Below are positions 1-9,698 of a DNA stretch of 41,066 nt, piece after piece. The stretch covers positions 1 through 41,066 of the forward strand of contig JBFMBK010000019.1 in assembly GCA_040755295.1 (NCBI GenBank), read 5' to 3'. How positions within the stretch are numbered: the first letter of the stretch is position 1; each line of letters opens with the position of its first letter. This stretch comes from Bacillota bacterium. Its GTDB lineage: Bacteria > Bacillota > Desulfotomaculia > Desulfotomaculales > Ammonificaceae. The notes under the pieces were generated by a model. It was given only the letters and a program-made list of their open reading frames with translations. It made no database searches and was not told where the DNA came from. A program made the translations under genes and the position numbers.

Positions 1-79
1 TCGCAGGGCACTAAACACCCCCCCCAAGCACCCACATGCTTTTATAAGTTATCATTTATTTCCCTGGAAGTCAATAATT

Positions 80-3000
80 TTATTCCGGTGTAACAGTCAT
101 ATCCTGCTCTTCCTCGTCACCCCCCCCGCCGTCGATGACGATTCCGACGTTTCGGTACCGGGATAACCCCGTCCCCGCCGGGATAAGTTTGCCTATGATA
201 ACGTTCTCCTTAAGCCCGATCAGCGGATCCTCTTTCCCCTTAATCGCCGCGTCGGTTAGGACCCTGGTCGTCTCCTGGAATGAGGCCGCCGATAGGAATG
301 AATCCGTGGCTAAAGAAGCCTTGGTTATTCCTAAAAGCACGGGCCGTGCGGATGCAGGTTGCCCCCCATTCTCAATCCGCGCATTTTCTTCTTCGAATTC
401 AAAGATTTCGACCAGGCCACCCGGCAGGAGGGCGGTGTCACCGGATTCTTCCGCCTTTACCTTCCTGAACATCTGCCGTACAACCACCTCTATGTGCTTG
501 TCGTTGATTTCTACGCCCTGGAGCCTGTAAACCCGTTGTACCTCTTTTAAAAGGTACATCTGCGTGGCTTTGACCCCTTTTATTTTCAACAAGTCGTGCG
601 GGTTTACAGAACCTTCGGTCAACTCATCACCCGGAGCTACACGGTCGCCGTTCTGCACCCGCAAACGGGCGCCGAAAGGAACGGGATATACATTACTCTC
701 GCCGTCATCGCTTATCAACTCTATTTCGCGCCGCCCCTTCGTTTCGCGGACCTCGACAACCCCGTCCATCTCCGCTATTACGGCCTGACCTTTGGGACGC
801 CGGGCCTCGAACAGCTCTTCCACCCGCGGCAGGCCCTGGGTTATATCCTCGCCGGCCACACCCCCGGTATGGAAGGTGCGCATCGTCAACTGTGTTCCCG
901 GTTCTCCTATCGACTGGGCGGCTATGATCCCTACCGCTTCACCGATATCCACGGGAAACCCGGTTGTGAGGTTGCGCCCGTAACAGCGGGAACACACCCC
1001 GTACCGGGCCCTGCAGGTCAGCACGGAGCGAATTTTTACCTTTTTAATACCGGCGGTCGTAACTCTTTCTACCGCCTCTTCCTGAATCTCTTTCCCTTTG
1101 TGGGTAATAACTTCCTGCGTATCCGGGTCAATTACGTCCTCCGCCGCAATGCGTCCGAGAATACGGTCTGATAATTTTTCAATGACCTCGTTGCCGTCCT
1201 TTACCTCCTGCACCTCTACGTAGTCATCCGTACGGCAATCCTCTTCGCGCACGATTACATCCTGAGCCACATCGACAAGGCGGCGGGTAAGGTAACCGGA
1301 ATCGGCCGTCCTCAGTGCGGTGTCCGCCAGCCCTTTACGTGCGCCGTGCGTGGAGATAAAGTACTCCAATACCGTAAGCCCTTCACGGAAGTTTGCGCGG
1401 ATCGGCAGGTCGATGATTCTACCCGACGGATCGGCCATCAAACCGCGCATTCCGGCCAGTTGCCTTATCTGCTGAATATTACCGCGAGCGCCTGACAAGG
1501 CCATCATGTAAACAGGGTTAAAGAGATCCTTTCTGGCGTTTTCCAGTAACATGTTCTTCAGGTCCTCTGTCGCCTGACCCCAGATGCCGATAATCTTGAG
1601 ATAACGTTCCTCCTTGGTGATAAGGCCGCGGTGGTACTGGTGCTCCACTTCCTCCACCTTTTGGTCCGCTTCACCCAACAATCTCGGTTTCTCTTCAGGA
1701 ATCACTATATCTTCGATCCCGATCGTAAGCCCGGCCCGTGTGGCGAATGTGAAACCTAACTGTTTGGCGCTGTCAAGCAGCGCGGTTGTCCGCGCATACC
1801 CGAGCTTCCGATAACACGAATCAACGATTTGGCTCAGCGCCTTCTTGTCTGTGACGCTGCCAAGCACCTTTTCCCCGAGCCGGCTCAAGCGCACACCGTC
1901 GCTTTCATTTACCTGGCTCAGCTTCGCTGGGAGTATATTGTAAAAAGTCATCCGGCCCACCGTGGTCTCGACAGTGGAGGTCTCCGTCTTAATGCCCAGC
2001 AGACGAACACGGATCCGTTCATGGAGCGTTACCGCCTCCGCCTCATAGGCCCTGACAGCCTCCTCCGGGTCGCAATACGTTTTCGGATTCGGCCTGTTTT
2101 CCTTGGACTCCAGGGTGAGGTAATGGATTCCAAGTACCATGTCCTGCGTAGGAATAGCCACCGGTTGCCCGTCTTTCGGATTCAGGATATTATTCGTCGA
2201 AAGCATCAGCAGCCGCGCCTCGGCCTGCGCTTCAGCCGACAGGGGTACGTGCACGGCCATCTGGTCGCCGTCGAAGTCCGCATTGTACGCGGTACATACC
2301 ATCGGGTGTATCTGAATTGCCCGTCCTTCCACAAGTACCGGCTCAAAGGACTGAATTCCCAGCCGGTGCAGCGTCGGCGCCCGGTTTAAGAGAACCGGGT
2401 GGTCCTTAATCACGTCCTCCAGGACGTCCCAAACTTCGGGTTTCATTCTTTCAACCATTCGCTTGGCGCTCTTGATGTTGTGCGCAAAGCCATGGTTTAC
2501 AAGTTTCTTCATCACAAAAGGTTTGAAAAGTTCAAGTGCCATCTCACGCGGAAGTCCGCACTGGTGGAGCTTCAAACCGGGTCCTACGACAATAACAGAC
2601 CGCCCGGAATAATCAACCCGCTTGCCGAGCAGATTCTGCCGGAAACGACCCTGTTTTCCCTTCAACATGTCACTCAAGGATTTCAATGGCCTGTTTCCCG
2701 GGCCTGTAACCGGCCTGCCCCGGCGCCCGTTATCGATCAGGGCGTCGACGGCTTCCTGCAGCATCCTTTTCTCATTGCGCACGATAATGTCCGGCGCGCC
2801 GAGTTCCAGGAGCCGCTTCAAACGGTTGTTGCGGTTGATTACCCGCCTGTAGAGATCGTTCAGGTCCGAGGTCGCAAACCGGCCGCCGTCCAATTGGACC
2901 ATAGGCCTTAACTCGGGTGGGATTACCGGAACGACACTTAAAACCATCCATTCCGGCCGGTTGGACGACTTGCGAAAAGCCTCCACCACTTCCAACCGCC

Positions 3001-3622
3001 TGATTGCGCGTACCCTGCGCTGACCTGAAGTCTCCTTTATCTCGTGACGAAGGTCCTCTGCGAGACCATCGAGTTCGATTTCCCTCAACAGCACTTCAAT
3101 CACTTCTGCGCCCATGCCTGCCTTGAACGCGTCACCGTATTTATCACGGTGTTCCCGGTATTCACTGTCGGTTAAAAGCTGTTTCTTGATTAATGGTGTA
3201 TCGCCGGGGTCTGTTACAAGATATGAAACAAAATACAAAACCTTCTCCAGCGCCCGCGGCGACATGTCGAGAAGAAGGCCCATCCTGCTTGGAATGCCCT
3301 TGAAATACCAGATGTGCGAAACAGAAGCGGCCAACTCGATGTGACCCAGACGTTCCCGGCGTACTTTAGCGCGCGTAACCTCGACACCGCAACGGTCACA
3401 AATGACCCCTTTGTAGCGGACCCTCTTGTATTTACCGCAATAACACTCCCAGTCTCTGGTCGGCCCGAAAATACGTTCGCAAAACAAACCGTCCCGCTCC
3501 GGCTTAAGCGTGCGGTAATTAATGGTTTCGGGTTTTTTAACCTCACCGTGTGACCATTCACGAATCTGCCCGGGAGACGCCAGCCCAATCTGAATACGGT
3601 CAAAGCTGTTCAATTCAAGCAC
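80..3622 (-). CDS. rpoC: DNA-directed RNA polymerase subunit beta'
   Basis: This encodes the beta' subunit of RNA polymerase (1180 aa), which carries the catalytic magnesium. The N-terminal zinc site is visible as C60, C62, C75 and C78. The active-site motif [12 protein letters not shown] lies at residues 447-458, with the Asp triad D449/D451/D453. A second zinc cluster ([13 protein letters not shown]) lies in the C-terminal half, followed by the switch/jaw region. The length is normal for Firmicutes and there is no large insertion. The start is GTG at 3620-3622, preceded 9 nt upstream by AAGGAG at 3632-3637. It lies 190 nt downstream of rpoB on the same strand and is presumably co-transcribed with it. 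I saw no clear promoter in that 190-nt gap. The 79 nt after the stop codon hold no feature I can support. Confidence 0.98.
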   Translation of the reverse strand: MLELNSFDRIQIGLASPGQIREWSHGEVKKPETINYRTLKPERDGLFCERIFGPTRDWECYCGKYKRVRYKGVICDRCGVEVTRAKVRRERLGHIELAASVSHIWYFKGIPSRMGLLLDMSPRALEKVLYFVSYLVTDPGDTPLIKKQLLTDSEYREHRDKYGDAFKAGMGAEVIEVLLREIELDGLAEDLRHEIKETSGQRRVRAIRRLEVVEAFRKSSNRPEWMVLSVVPVIPPELRPMVQLDGGRFATSDLNDLYRRVINRNNRLKRLLELGAPDIIVRNEKRMLQEAVDALIDNGRRGRPVTGPGNRPLKSLSDMLKGKQGRFRQNLLGKRVDYSGRSVIVVGPGLKLHQCGLPREMALELFKPFVMKKLVNHGFAHNIKSAKRMVERMKPEVWDVLEDVIKDHPVLLNRAPTLHRLGIQSFEPVLVEGRAIQIHPMVCTAYNADFDGDQMAVHVPLSAEAQAEARLLMLSTNNILNPKDGQPVAIPTQDMVLGIHYLTLESKENRPNPKTYCDPEEAVRAYEAEAVTLHERIRVRLLGIKTETSTVETTVGRMTFYNILPAKLSQVNESDGVRLSRLGEKVLGSVTDKKALSQIVDSCYRKLGYARTTALLDSAKQLGFTFATRAGLTIGIEDIVIPEEKPRLLGEADQKVEEVEHQYHRGLITKEERYLKIIGIWGQATEDLKNMLLENARKDLFNPVYMMALSGARGNIQQIRQLAGMRGLMADPSGRIIDLPIRANFREGLTVLEYFISTHGARKGLADTALRTADSGYLTRRLVDVAQDVIVREEDCRTDDYVEVQEVKDGNEVIEKLSDRILGRIAAEDVIDPDTQEVITHKGKEIQEEAVERVTTAGIKKVKIRSVLTCRARYGVCSRCYGRNLTTGFPVDIGEAVGIIAAQSIGEPGTQLTMRTFHTGGVAGEDITQGLPRVEELFEARRPKGQAVIAEMDGVVEVRETKGRREIELISDDGESNVYPVPFGARLRVQNGDRVAPGDELTEGSVNPHDLLKIKGVKATQMYLLKEVQRVYRLQGVEINDKHIEVVVRQMFRKVKAEESGDTALLPGGLVEIFEFEEENARIENGGQPASARPVLLGITKASLATDSFLSAASFQETTRVLTDAAIKGKEDPLIGLKENVIIGKLIPAGTGLSRYRNVGIVIDGGGGDEEEQDMTVTPE

Positions 3623-3812
3623 GCCTTTGCACTCCTTGGAAAGTGAAAATAGGGGTCTTCAGATTAGAACCATTCTTCTTTTCGGCGAGAAACGCTCCAA
3701 CTTCGACTCCTATTCTTCACTTTTGAATTATTATCCGTAAGCTTATTGTTGGTTTCTATATCCGGTCTTGTTTTGTCTTTTTACTTCAGAGTCACTACTC
3801 CTAGTTTTTTGC

Positions 3813-6800
3813 CTATGCTTCCTCCATCGCCTCGTCCTCTTCTAAAACCTCCTCATGAAGGTCCTCATCCTCTTCTTCCTCGTCTGCTCCGCTGACCGCG
3901 CTCTTTGATGAACCAGGCTGCGGCATATACTTAATATCAAAGTCCAGTTCACGGGCAGTCTCGCTTATATCCTCATCATTTTCCCTAATTTCTATTTCGC
4001 TCCGTGTATCGGTAAGAACCTTTACGTCGAGTCCGAGACTTTGAAGCTCCTTTATTAAAACCTTGAAGGACTCCGGAACACCCGGTTCGGGCACGTTTTC
4101 CCCTTTCACTACCGCTTCGTAAGTCTTGACCCGGCCGACAACGTCGTCTGATTTTACCGTGAGCATCTCCTGTAAGGTGTACGACGCACCGTATGCCTCG
4201 AGCGCCCACACCTCCATTTCTCCAAACCGCTGCCCGCCGAACTGAGCCTTGCCGCCGAGAGGCTGCTGCGTTACCAGCGAATAAGGACCCGTTGAACGCG
4301 CGTGGATCTTATCATCAACCAGGTGCGCAAGCTTGAGCATGTATATATAACCTACGGAGATCTTGCTGTCAAAACGTCTCCCCGTACGGCCGTCATAAAG
4401 CCAGGTTTTCCCGTTTTCCGGTATGCCCGCCATCCGCAGCGTTTCGATCAACGCCTCCTCGGTCGCGCCGTTGAAAATCGGCGTATCCACTTTGAATCCC
4501 AGCACCTTCGCCGCCCACCCAAGATGAGTCTCCAGTACCTGTCCGAGGTTCATCCGCGAAGGCACGCCCAGCGGGTTGAGCACAATCTCCACAGGTGTTC
4601 CGTCCTGCATAAAAGGCATATCCTCTTCCGGAAGGATCCGGGCGATAACCCCCTTATTACCATGACGCCCGGCCATTTTGTCGCCGACCGAAACCTTTCG
4701 CTTTTGGGCCACGTATACCCGAACGAGCTGGTTCACACCAGGCTTTAACTCGTCACCCTTTTCACGGGTAAAGACCTTTACATCCACGACCTTCCCCGAC
4801 TCGCCATGCGGTACCCGCAACGAGGTATCACGCACCTCGCGGGCCTTTTCTCCAAAAATAGCCCGCAGCAGCCGTTCCTCCGCCGTGAGTTCCGTTTCCC
4901 CCTTCGGGGTAACCTTGCCGACCAGGATGTCGCCCGTGCGCACTTCAGCGCCGATCCGCACCACACCCCGGTCATCCAAATCTCTTAAAACATCCTCACC
5001 CACATTGGGGATATCCCGGGTGATTTCCTCCGGGCCGAGCTTGGTATCCCGTGCCTCACATTCATACTCTTCGATATGAATTGAAGTAAAGTAGTCTTCT
5101 TTCACCAGTTTTTCGCTTACCAGAATGGCGTCCTCGTAATTGTAGCCTTCCCACGGCATGAAGGCTACCAGAACGTTCCTGCCAAGGCTCAACTCCCCGT
5201 GGTCCGTACTTGGACCGTCGGCGATTACGTCCCCCTCCTGCACGCGTTGGGCGGCTCTTACAATAGGCCGCTGGTTTATGCAGGTACCCTGGTTCGAGCG
5301 ATCGTATTTCGCCATCGTATGTCTTTCCGTCACGCCGTCGTCGCCGTCGATAATTATCTCCGTCGACGTTACCCTTTTAACCACACCGGTTCTGCCGGCA
5401 AGAATTACGGACCCCGAATCACGGGCGGCCTTACCTTCGATCCCCGTTCCTACCAGAGGCGACTCCGCTCTTACCAGCGGGACCGCCTGACGCTGCATAT
5501 TAGCGCCCATCAGCGCCCGGTTTGCGTCATCGTGCTCCAGAAAGGGTATCAGCGAAGTGGCTACACTGAAGACCTGTTTCGGCGATACGTCCACATAGTC
5601 CACTTCTTCCACGGGAACGACCAGTATCTCGCCCTTGTGGCGGGAATTAGCGCGGTTCTCAGTAAAATATCCGTTCTCATCAAGCGCAACGTTCGCCTGA
5701 GCTATGACATACCGTTCTTCCTCATCGGCGGTCATATACACAAACTCTTCCGTTACCCTTTTATTATCCTTGTCGACTTTCCTGTAGGGGGTTTCTATAA
5801 AACCGAAATCGTTAACCCTTGCATATGTCGTAAGTGAACCGATGAGCCCGATGTTGGGTCCCTCAGGAGTCTCGATAGGACAGATCCTGCCGTAATGCGA
5901 GTGATGCACGTCGCGGACTTCAAAACCGGCGCGTTCCCTGCTCAGTCCACCGGGGCCCAACGCCGACAACCGCCGCTTATGGGTCAGCTCGGCCAGGGGG
6001 TTGGTCTGGTCCATGAACTGTGAAAGCTGGCTTGATCCGAGAAATTCTTTAATTGCGGCCACGACGGGCCGGATGTTTATCAAGACCTGGGGTGTAATCA
6101 CCTCAACGTCCTGAATAGTCATACGCTCCCTGACCACCCGCTCCATCCGCGAAAGGCCGATCCGGAATTGATTCTGCAACAGCTCACCCACAGAGCGCAG
6201 GCGCCGGTTGCCGAGGTGGTCTATATCGTCTACTTGTCCCTCTTCGCGCATAACCTTTAACAGGTAGCGCACAGTCGCTATGATATCTTCGGGGGTTAAT
6301 TCCCGTATAAAGTCGCGATCCTGGGGGACCATTTTTTTAAGGTAGGGGTCCCACTCCTCGGGGCTGTCGACGTTATAGCGGTAGAGCACGCCATGCCCGA
6401 GTTTCTTGTTTAGCTTATAACGACCCACGTGACCCAGGTCGTACCTTTTCGGGTCAAAGAATAAGCTTTCCAGAAGCACCCTTGCGCTTTCCACGGTAGG
6501 CGGCTCTCCGGGACGCAGGCGTTTGTAAATCTCGACCAGCGCCTCTTCCTCTGTGGTTGCGGTATCCTTACCCAAAGTCTCCTGAATGAACTTGTCGCTT
6601 TCAAACAGGTCCATAACGCGTGCGTCGTTTGCGTAACCAAGTGAACGGATAATGGCCGTACCCGGCACCTTACGTGTCCGGTCGACGCGCACCCAGATGA
6701 TATCGTTTACGTCCGTTTCGAATTCCAACCACGCACCCCGGTTGGGTATAATGGTTGCCGTATAAAGCTTTTTACCGCTCTGGTCGATTTGCCTGCCGAA

Positions 6801-7232
6801 GTAGACCCCAGGGGACCGAACAAGCTGGCTGACAACTACCCGCTCAGCCCCGTTAATAATGAAGGTACCCTTATCAGTCATCAGCGGCAGGTCCCCCATA
6901 AAAACCTCTTGCTCTTTAATCTCGCCCGTTTCCTTATTAATAAGGCGTACTTTTACCCTTAGGGGAGCCGAGTAAGTGACATCACGGTCCTTGCATTCCT
7001 GGACCGAGTACTTGGGTTCACCTATGGTATAATCGAGAAAACCCAGAACAAGATTACCGGTAAAATCTTTAATGGGGGAGATGTCCGACAGGGCTTCCTT
7101 CAATCCCCGCTCCAAAAACCAACGGTAAGACTTTCGCTGTACCTCAATAAGGTTTGGCAGCTCTAAAACCTCTTTCAGCCTGCCGTAACTCACCCGCTCA
7201 CCGTCTGCTCCCGTGAATACCGGTATCGCCAC
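3813..7232 (-). CDS. rpoB: DNA-directed RNA polymerase subunit beta
   Basis: This encodes the beta subunit of RNA polymerase (1139 aa), recognisable from end to end. The rifampicin-region motif [21 protein letters not shown] is present with normal Q, D, H and R residues, and so is the C-terminal [20 protein letters not shown] block. The protein ends in a long acidic tail of Glu and Asp after the conserved core. The start is GTG at 7230-7232, with AAGGGG at 7241-7246 as ribosome-binding site. In most Firmicutes rplJ-rplL lies directly upstream. Here the upstream DNA instead holds a promoter, a group II intron and spore coat genes, so rpoBC appears to be its own transcription unit followed by rpoC. 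Confidence 0.98.
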   Translation of the reverse strand: MAIPVFTGADGERVSYGRLKEVLELPNLIEVQRKSYRWFLERGLKEALSDISPIKDFTGNLVLGFLDYTIGEPKYSVQECKDRDVTYSAPLRVKVRLINKETGEIKEQEVFMGDLPLMTDKGTFIINGAERVVVSQLVRSPGVYFGRQIDQSGKKLYTATIIPNRGAWLEFETDVNDIIWVRVDRTRKVPGTAIIRSLGYANDARVMDLFESDKFIQETLGKDTATTEEEALVEIYKRLRPGEPPTVESARVLLESLFFDPKRYDLGHVGRYKLNKKLGHGVLYRYNVDSPEEWDPYLKKMVPQDRDFIRELTPEDIIATVRYLLKVMREEGQVDDIDHLGNRRLRSVGELLQNQFRIGLSRMERVVRERMTIQDVEVITPQVLINIRPVVAAIKEFLGSSQLSQFMDQTNPLAELTHKRRLSALGPGGLSRERAGFEVRDVHHSHYGRICPIETPEGPNIGLIGSLTTYARVNDFGFIETPYRKVDKDNKRVTEEFVYMTADEEERYVIAQANVALDENGYFTENRANSRHKGEILVVPVEEVDYVDVSPKQVFSVATSLIPFLEHDDANRALMGANMQRQAVPLVRAESPLVGTGIEGKAARDSGSVILAGRTGVVKRVTSTEIIIDGDDGVTERHTMAKYDRSNQGTCINQRPIVRAAQRVQEGDVIADGPSTDHGELSLGRNVLVAFMPWEGYNYEDAILVSEKLVKEDYFTSIHIEEYECEARDTKLGPEEITRDIPNVGEDVLRDLDDRGVVRIGAEVRTGDILVGKVTPKGETELTAEERLLRAIFGEKAREVRDTSLRVPHGESGKVVDVKVFTREKGDELKPGVNQLVRVYVAQKRKVSVGDKMAGRHGNKGVIARILPEEDMPFMQDGTPVEIVLNPLGVPSRMNLGQVLETHLGWAAKVLGFKVDTPIFNGATEEALIETLRMAGIPENGKTWLYDGRTGRRFDSKISVGYIYMLKLAHLVDDKIHARSTGPYSLVTQQPLGGKAQFGGQRFGEMEVWALEAYGASYTLQEMLTVKSDDVVGRVKTYEAVVKGENVPEPGVPESFKVLIKELQSLGLDVKVLTDTRSEIEIRENDEDISETARELDFDIKYMPQPGSSKSAVSGADEEEEDEDLHEEVLEEDEAMEEA

Positions 7233-7487
7233 GCCTTAACCCCCTTGGCTCTATTCAAATTTTTATATTTTATTCCCGTTCCGCAACTTTCCGGGAAGAA
7301 CCCTTTTAGCGAGATTAATACCAACAAGTGGGTATTGGTGATGATTAGAAAAGTGTTTTAAAAACAACAAAAACCCATGCTCCCCTCCCTGACCGGAATG
7401 GGCGCCTGCTTTATAAGTATCCCGCTATTCCATTTTAATCGCGGGTATATCCCCCCAACGACCTCTTTTTAACAGCAATGCCTAACA

Positions 7488-7517
7488 ATATTAGCACAAA
7501 AGCATTCTAGTCGTCAA
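7488..7517 (-). promoter_or_regulatory. Sigma-A-type promoter for rpoBC, with a long leader
   Basis: On the minus strand TTGACG (7512-7517) and TAATAT (7488-7493) are separated by 18 bp, a good sigma-A-type promoter pointing at rpoB. It implies a leader of about 245 nt. The leader contains weak hairpins, for example CCCGC (7421-7425) with GCGGG (7441-7445), and AATACC with GGTATT around 7317-7340. I recognise no known leader element in it. No other coding feature is visible in the 361 bp between rpoB and the intron. Confidence 0.7.
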
Positions 7518-7593
7518 GATAATGTTTTACTTTCGTAAAGGTTTTGGCTGTCGGCGTTAATTTATATGCCTAATAATAGTGGATACCGGTTAA

Positions 7594-8029
7594 ATCGGGA
7601 TAGGGGGCGGCTTTTAGCCGCCCCCTCCCACACCACCGTACAAGCCGTCCCGGCATACGGCGGTTCGTCAGGAACGCGCTATCGAGTATCGCTTTGTCAG
7701 ACTTACGAGACCCAGTTTAGCAAAATGTTCGTTGTTTAAGTACCCATGGTGTGCCTGTCAGACCTCCCCGGGTAAGAACAATAGCTTTCCTCCCATGTAC
7801 CCGCCGCATTTATTGTATAGGGGCTCGGGCAGTGTTGGACTTCGTTTTGTTTGGCAAACTCGTCCGCCCCAATTCAGCCTCGTATGCGGTTCTTGTTCAT
7901 CGGGTCGGGATTTTGCCTCCGGCTTCCTTCAGATTCCACTTCGCGGTGGACACCCTTGCCCTTGGCTAATGCACTGCCAAGCCCATAGCGGACTTTCACC
8001 GCCAAGCTATCGCCCATGCCAGGGCGCAC
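7594..8029 (-). mobile_element. ORF-less group IIC intron (Oceanobacillus O.i.I1-like)
   Basis: The minus strand reads as a group IIC intron RNA. It starts with GTGCGCCCTGGCATGGGCG at 8029, followed by characteristic domain I blocks: GGGTGTCCACCGCGAAGTGG, AATCTGAAGGAAGC and GAGTTTGCCAAACAAAACG, then TTACCCGGGGAGGTCTG. These match the order I remember for the O. iheyensis intron. Domain V is the hairpin at about 7632-7666 (GAACCGCCGTATG pairing with TACGGTGGT). Domain VI is the GGGGGCGGCT/AGCCGCCCCC hairpin at about 7602-7625. The likely 3' end is CCCGAT at 7594. The region that normally holds the reverse transcriptase/maturase ORF is reduced to roughly 100 nt, so the element is about 436 nt and would need a maturase supplied in trans. 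It lies directly 3' of a terminator hairpin, the known target type for IIC introns. The exact ends are inferred from motifs. Confidence 0.87.
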
Positions 8030-8034
8030 CAATT

Positions 8035-8069
8035 ATAAACCCTGCCGCTGTGCCCAGGGCAGGGTTTAT
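8035..8069 (-). terminator. Terminator hairpin used as group IIC intron target
   Basis: A perfect 12-bp stem (ATAAACCCTGCC at 8035-8046 pairing with GGCAGGGTTTAT at 8058-8069) has an 11-nt loop. On the minus strand it ends 5 nt before the intron's first base. It would terminate transcription from the coat-protein genes upstream. Its U-tract is short (TTTATAATTG), presumably because the intron entered at that point. A stem-loop followed by a short T-rich tract is the known 5' exon of IIC introns. Confidence 0.75.
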
Positions 8070-8253
8070 TCGAAACGTTTGTTTCGCCTATCTTCTCCCG
8101 GGAGGCGCTTCACAACTACGCCTGCCATTGGAAGGGCGAATTGGGAGGACCTCGACATGCTCGTTTTTCGCAGCCTCAGGAACCCTTTCTGATTTTGATT
8201 ACCGAAAGCCGCTATGTTGTCTTTCCACGGCTTAAATGTTTTGCAACACTCTT

Positions 8254-8523
8254 CTAGGTGAGGTCCTTAAACTGACTCATCACCTGTTTGGAAGCCTGAA
8301 TATCTTGGGCAACCATTTGTTCAGGAGTGCTGTACGGGTTGTAGTACCCTTTATTCTTTGCGTAATCAAATATTCTTTCCTGCGACTTCTGAGCCTGTTG
8401 CAACTGCTGCGCAAGAACCCCTCTTAACTCGGGATTTGCGGTTTCGTTCAAAGCGTTGGCGAACATGGTCACATCTTGTTTTGCAGCCGTAAGAAGGTCC
8501 AGGGTAATGGCTTTATCATCCAT
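8254..8523 (-). CDS. CotF-like spore coat protein
   Basis: This 89-aa protein resembles the small coat proteins of the CotF family found in spore-forming Firmicutes. It is helical and rich in Gln, and carries the typical pattern of an early LLTAAKQDVTMFANALNE helix followed by a YNPYSTPEQMVAQDI segment near the C-terminus. It would be made in the mother cell and deposited on the spore. It is translationally coupled to the gene upstream: its ATG (8521-8523) begins 1 nt after that gene's TAG, and its Shine-Dalgarno (AGGAGG) lies inside the upstream gene's last codons. About 180 nt separate the stop codon from the terminator at 8035-8069. I see no sure sporulation-sigma promoter. Confidence 0.85.
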   Translation of the reverse strand: MDDKAITLDLLTAAKQDVTMFANALNETANPELRGVLAQQLQQAQKSQERIFDYAKNKGYYNPYSTPEQMVAQDIQASKQVMSQFKDLT

Positions 8524-8524
8524 G

Positions 8525-8716
8525 CTATATTCCTCCTAAAACTTGCTGTAATTGTGTAACCGCCTGTTTACAGTCGGAAATGCCGGTTTTAATCAAATCT
8601 TTAAGGTCCGGGTCCTTGACCATTTGAAGATAGGTATAACCCTTTTGAACGCTAAGGTTCTTTGCCGTTAAGAGCTCATGGGCCTCCAGTAATTCGTGAG
8701 CCGCAAATTTCGCCAT
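8525..8716 (-). CDS. Small CotF-family coat protein, first gene of coat pair
   Basis: This 63-aa helical protein (MAKFAAHELLEAHELLTAK...) has the two-helix organisation of the short partner often encoded just before CotF-like proteins. The start is ATG at 8714-8716, with a strong ribosome-binding site (AAGGGGGTGAT) upstream. The Cys in the ISDCKQAVTQLQQV helix is the only one. It is co-transcribed with the 89-aa coat protein. The family assignment rests on pattern and context rather than a diagnostic motif. Confidence 0.78.
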   Translation of the reverse strand: MAKFAAHELLEAHELLTAKNLSVQKGYTYLQMVKDPDLKDLIKTGISDCKQAVTQLQQVLGGI

Positions 8717-8914
8717 AGTATCACCCCCTTTAACCGGTAGTATAACCAGACCGATTTCTTGCTAAACCCAGGCTTTTTTAGGGAACAAGACCCACGAGTA
8801 TTCGGTAAAGAAAACTCTTCCCCTTAAGGGTGATATAAGCTATAATGCTGGTAAATGTCGAATTATACTGTGTTCGTCCCTGTCAAAACCATTTTTCGTG
8901 AAAGGGAGATATAT

Positions 8915-9082
8915 ATGCTCAGACAGTTGTCAAAGTTTTTTAGGGACGAGAGAGGACAAGGCTTTGTCGAATATACGTTTATAATGATTTTGATCGCCAT
9001 GGTGGCCATGTTCGCTTTCGGTATCTTTGGTCAAATGGTCTCAAACAGCATTAATTCTACGACAAATAGTATCCCAAATTAG
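8915..9082 (+). CDS. Flp/Fap-type class III pilin
   Basis: This 55-aa prepilin has a short charged leader (MLRQLSKFFRDERGQG) followed by FVEYTFIMILIAMVAMFAFGIF, the Flp pilin pattern: a processing site near Gly-Gln-Gly, then Glu-Tyr at +5/+6, then one hydrophobic helix. A TadV/PilD-type prepilin peptidase would cleave it, and it would assemble into a thin pilus. I chose the ATG at 8915 because GGGAG lies about 8 nt upstream; the reading frame is open upstream to 8855 but has no ribosome-binding site there. A TATAAT at 8841-8846 is a plausible -10, although the -35 is weak. No tad assembly genes are in the window, so the pilin is an orphan here. Confidence 0.85.
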   Translation: MLRQLSKFFRDERGQGFVEYTFIMILIAMVAMFAFGIFGQMVSNSINSTTNSIPN

Positions 9083-9145
9083 AATGCCGCCCCGTCTCAC
9101 AATTCTCGGTATGATTAAATGGTCTTTGTTTTGGAAGTGAAAATT

Positions 9146-9163
9146 GCCCGGCTTTTGCCGGGC
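9146..9163. terminator. GC-rich hairpin between convergent pilin and zinc-ribbon genes
   Basis: GCCCGGC-TTTT-GCCGGGC forms a perfect 7-bp stem between the two convergent genes. A short T-rich run follows on the minus strand (AATTTTCACTT) and none follows on the plus strand, so it more likely terminates the zinc-ribbon gene. It could weakly serve both. Confidence 0.5.
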
Positions 9164-9267
9164 GGAGAAGAATATTTTGGGCTTATGACCATTATAATCG
9201 GAAAAGCTCCTTTTGTAAAGTCTAATAACGCCATCTCGTAAAACAATAGTTTATAAACCTTCGAACC

Positions 9268-9582
9268 TCAATCAAAGATGTCTTCGAAAACGCTTAGTAT
9301 CCCTTGCTTTTTCTTCTTTTTCCCGTGGAAGTAATCTTTACTCCCGTAATGTCCGTGTTTGTGGTCGTCGTCGTGACCGGTTTTATGTTCTTCGTATTGA
9401 CGCGTATCATGGCGATCGTCCTCATAGCGGTCTCCCGTCTCAAAATCCCTCGCCAGCGCAACAACCTTCTCAAGTTCTCCGCGGTCCAGCCACACCCCGC
9501 GGCAGTTGGTGCAAACATCAATAAGCACTCCGTACTTGGGGACCTCTTTTAATGTGTTATGGCAAACCGGACAATCTTTCAT
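9268..9582 (-). CDS. TFIIB-type zinc-ribbon protein with His-rich tail
   Basis: This 104-aa protein begins with a zinc ribbon of the zf-TFIIB family: C4-P-V-C7 and C24-T-N-C27, then GVWLDRGELEKV, the family's signature. The rest is low complexity, rich in His, Asp and Gly (HDDDHKHGHYG), and then Lys-rich, ending in a hydrophobic FEDIFD. The function of this family is not established; metal binding is likely from the residues. I chose the ATG at 9580-9582 over the upstream in-frame ATG because AAGGAGG lies 8 nt before it, and the extra N-terminal Asn run would come from an AT-rich spacer. Confidence 0.85.
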   Translation of the reverse strand: MKDCPVCHNTLKEVPKYGVLIDVCTNCRGVWLDRGELEKVVALARDFETGDRYEDDRHDTRQYEEHKTGHDDDHKHGHYGSKDYFHGKKKKKQGILSVFEDIFD

Positions 9583-9698
9583 AATTTTAACCTCCTTATT
9601 TTTATTATTATTGTTATTATATGGGATATTTATCCCTTTCACAATATTTTTGCATAAATCACATGATCACCGCTCACATAATAATTACGTCAGATATA

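Noticed and set aside
8070-8250. Stretch between coat gene and terminator considered as a sixth E-family copy
   Set aside because: Some blocks resemble E2 (ATGGCAGGCGTAG, GGGAGAAGATAGGCGAAAC), but neither end is recognisable. It needs an alignment before being called.
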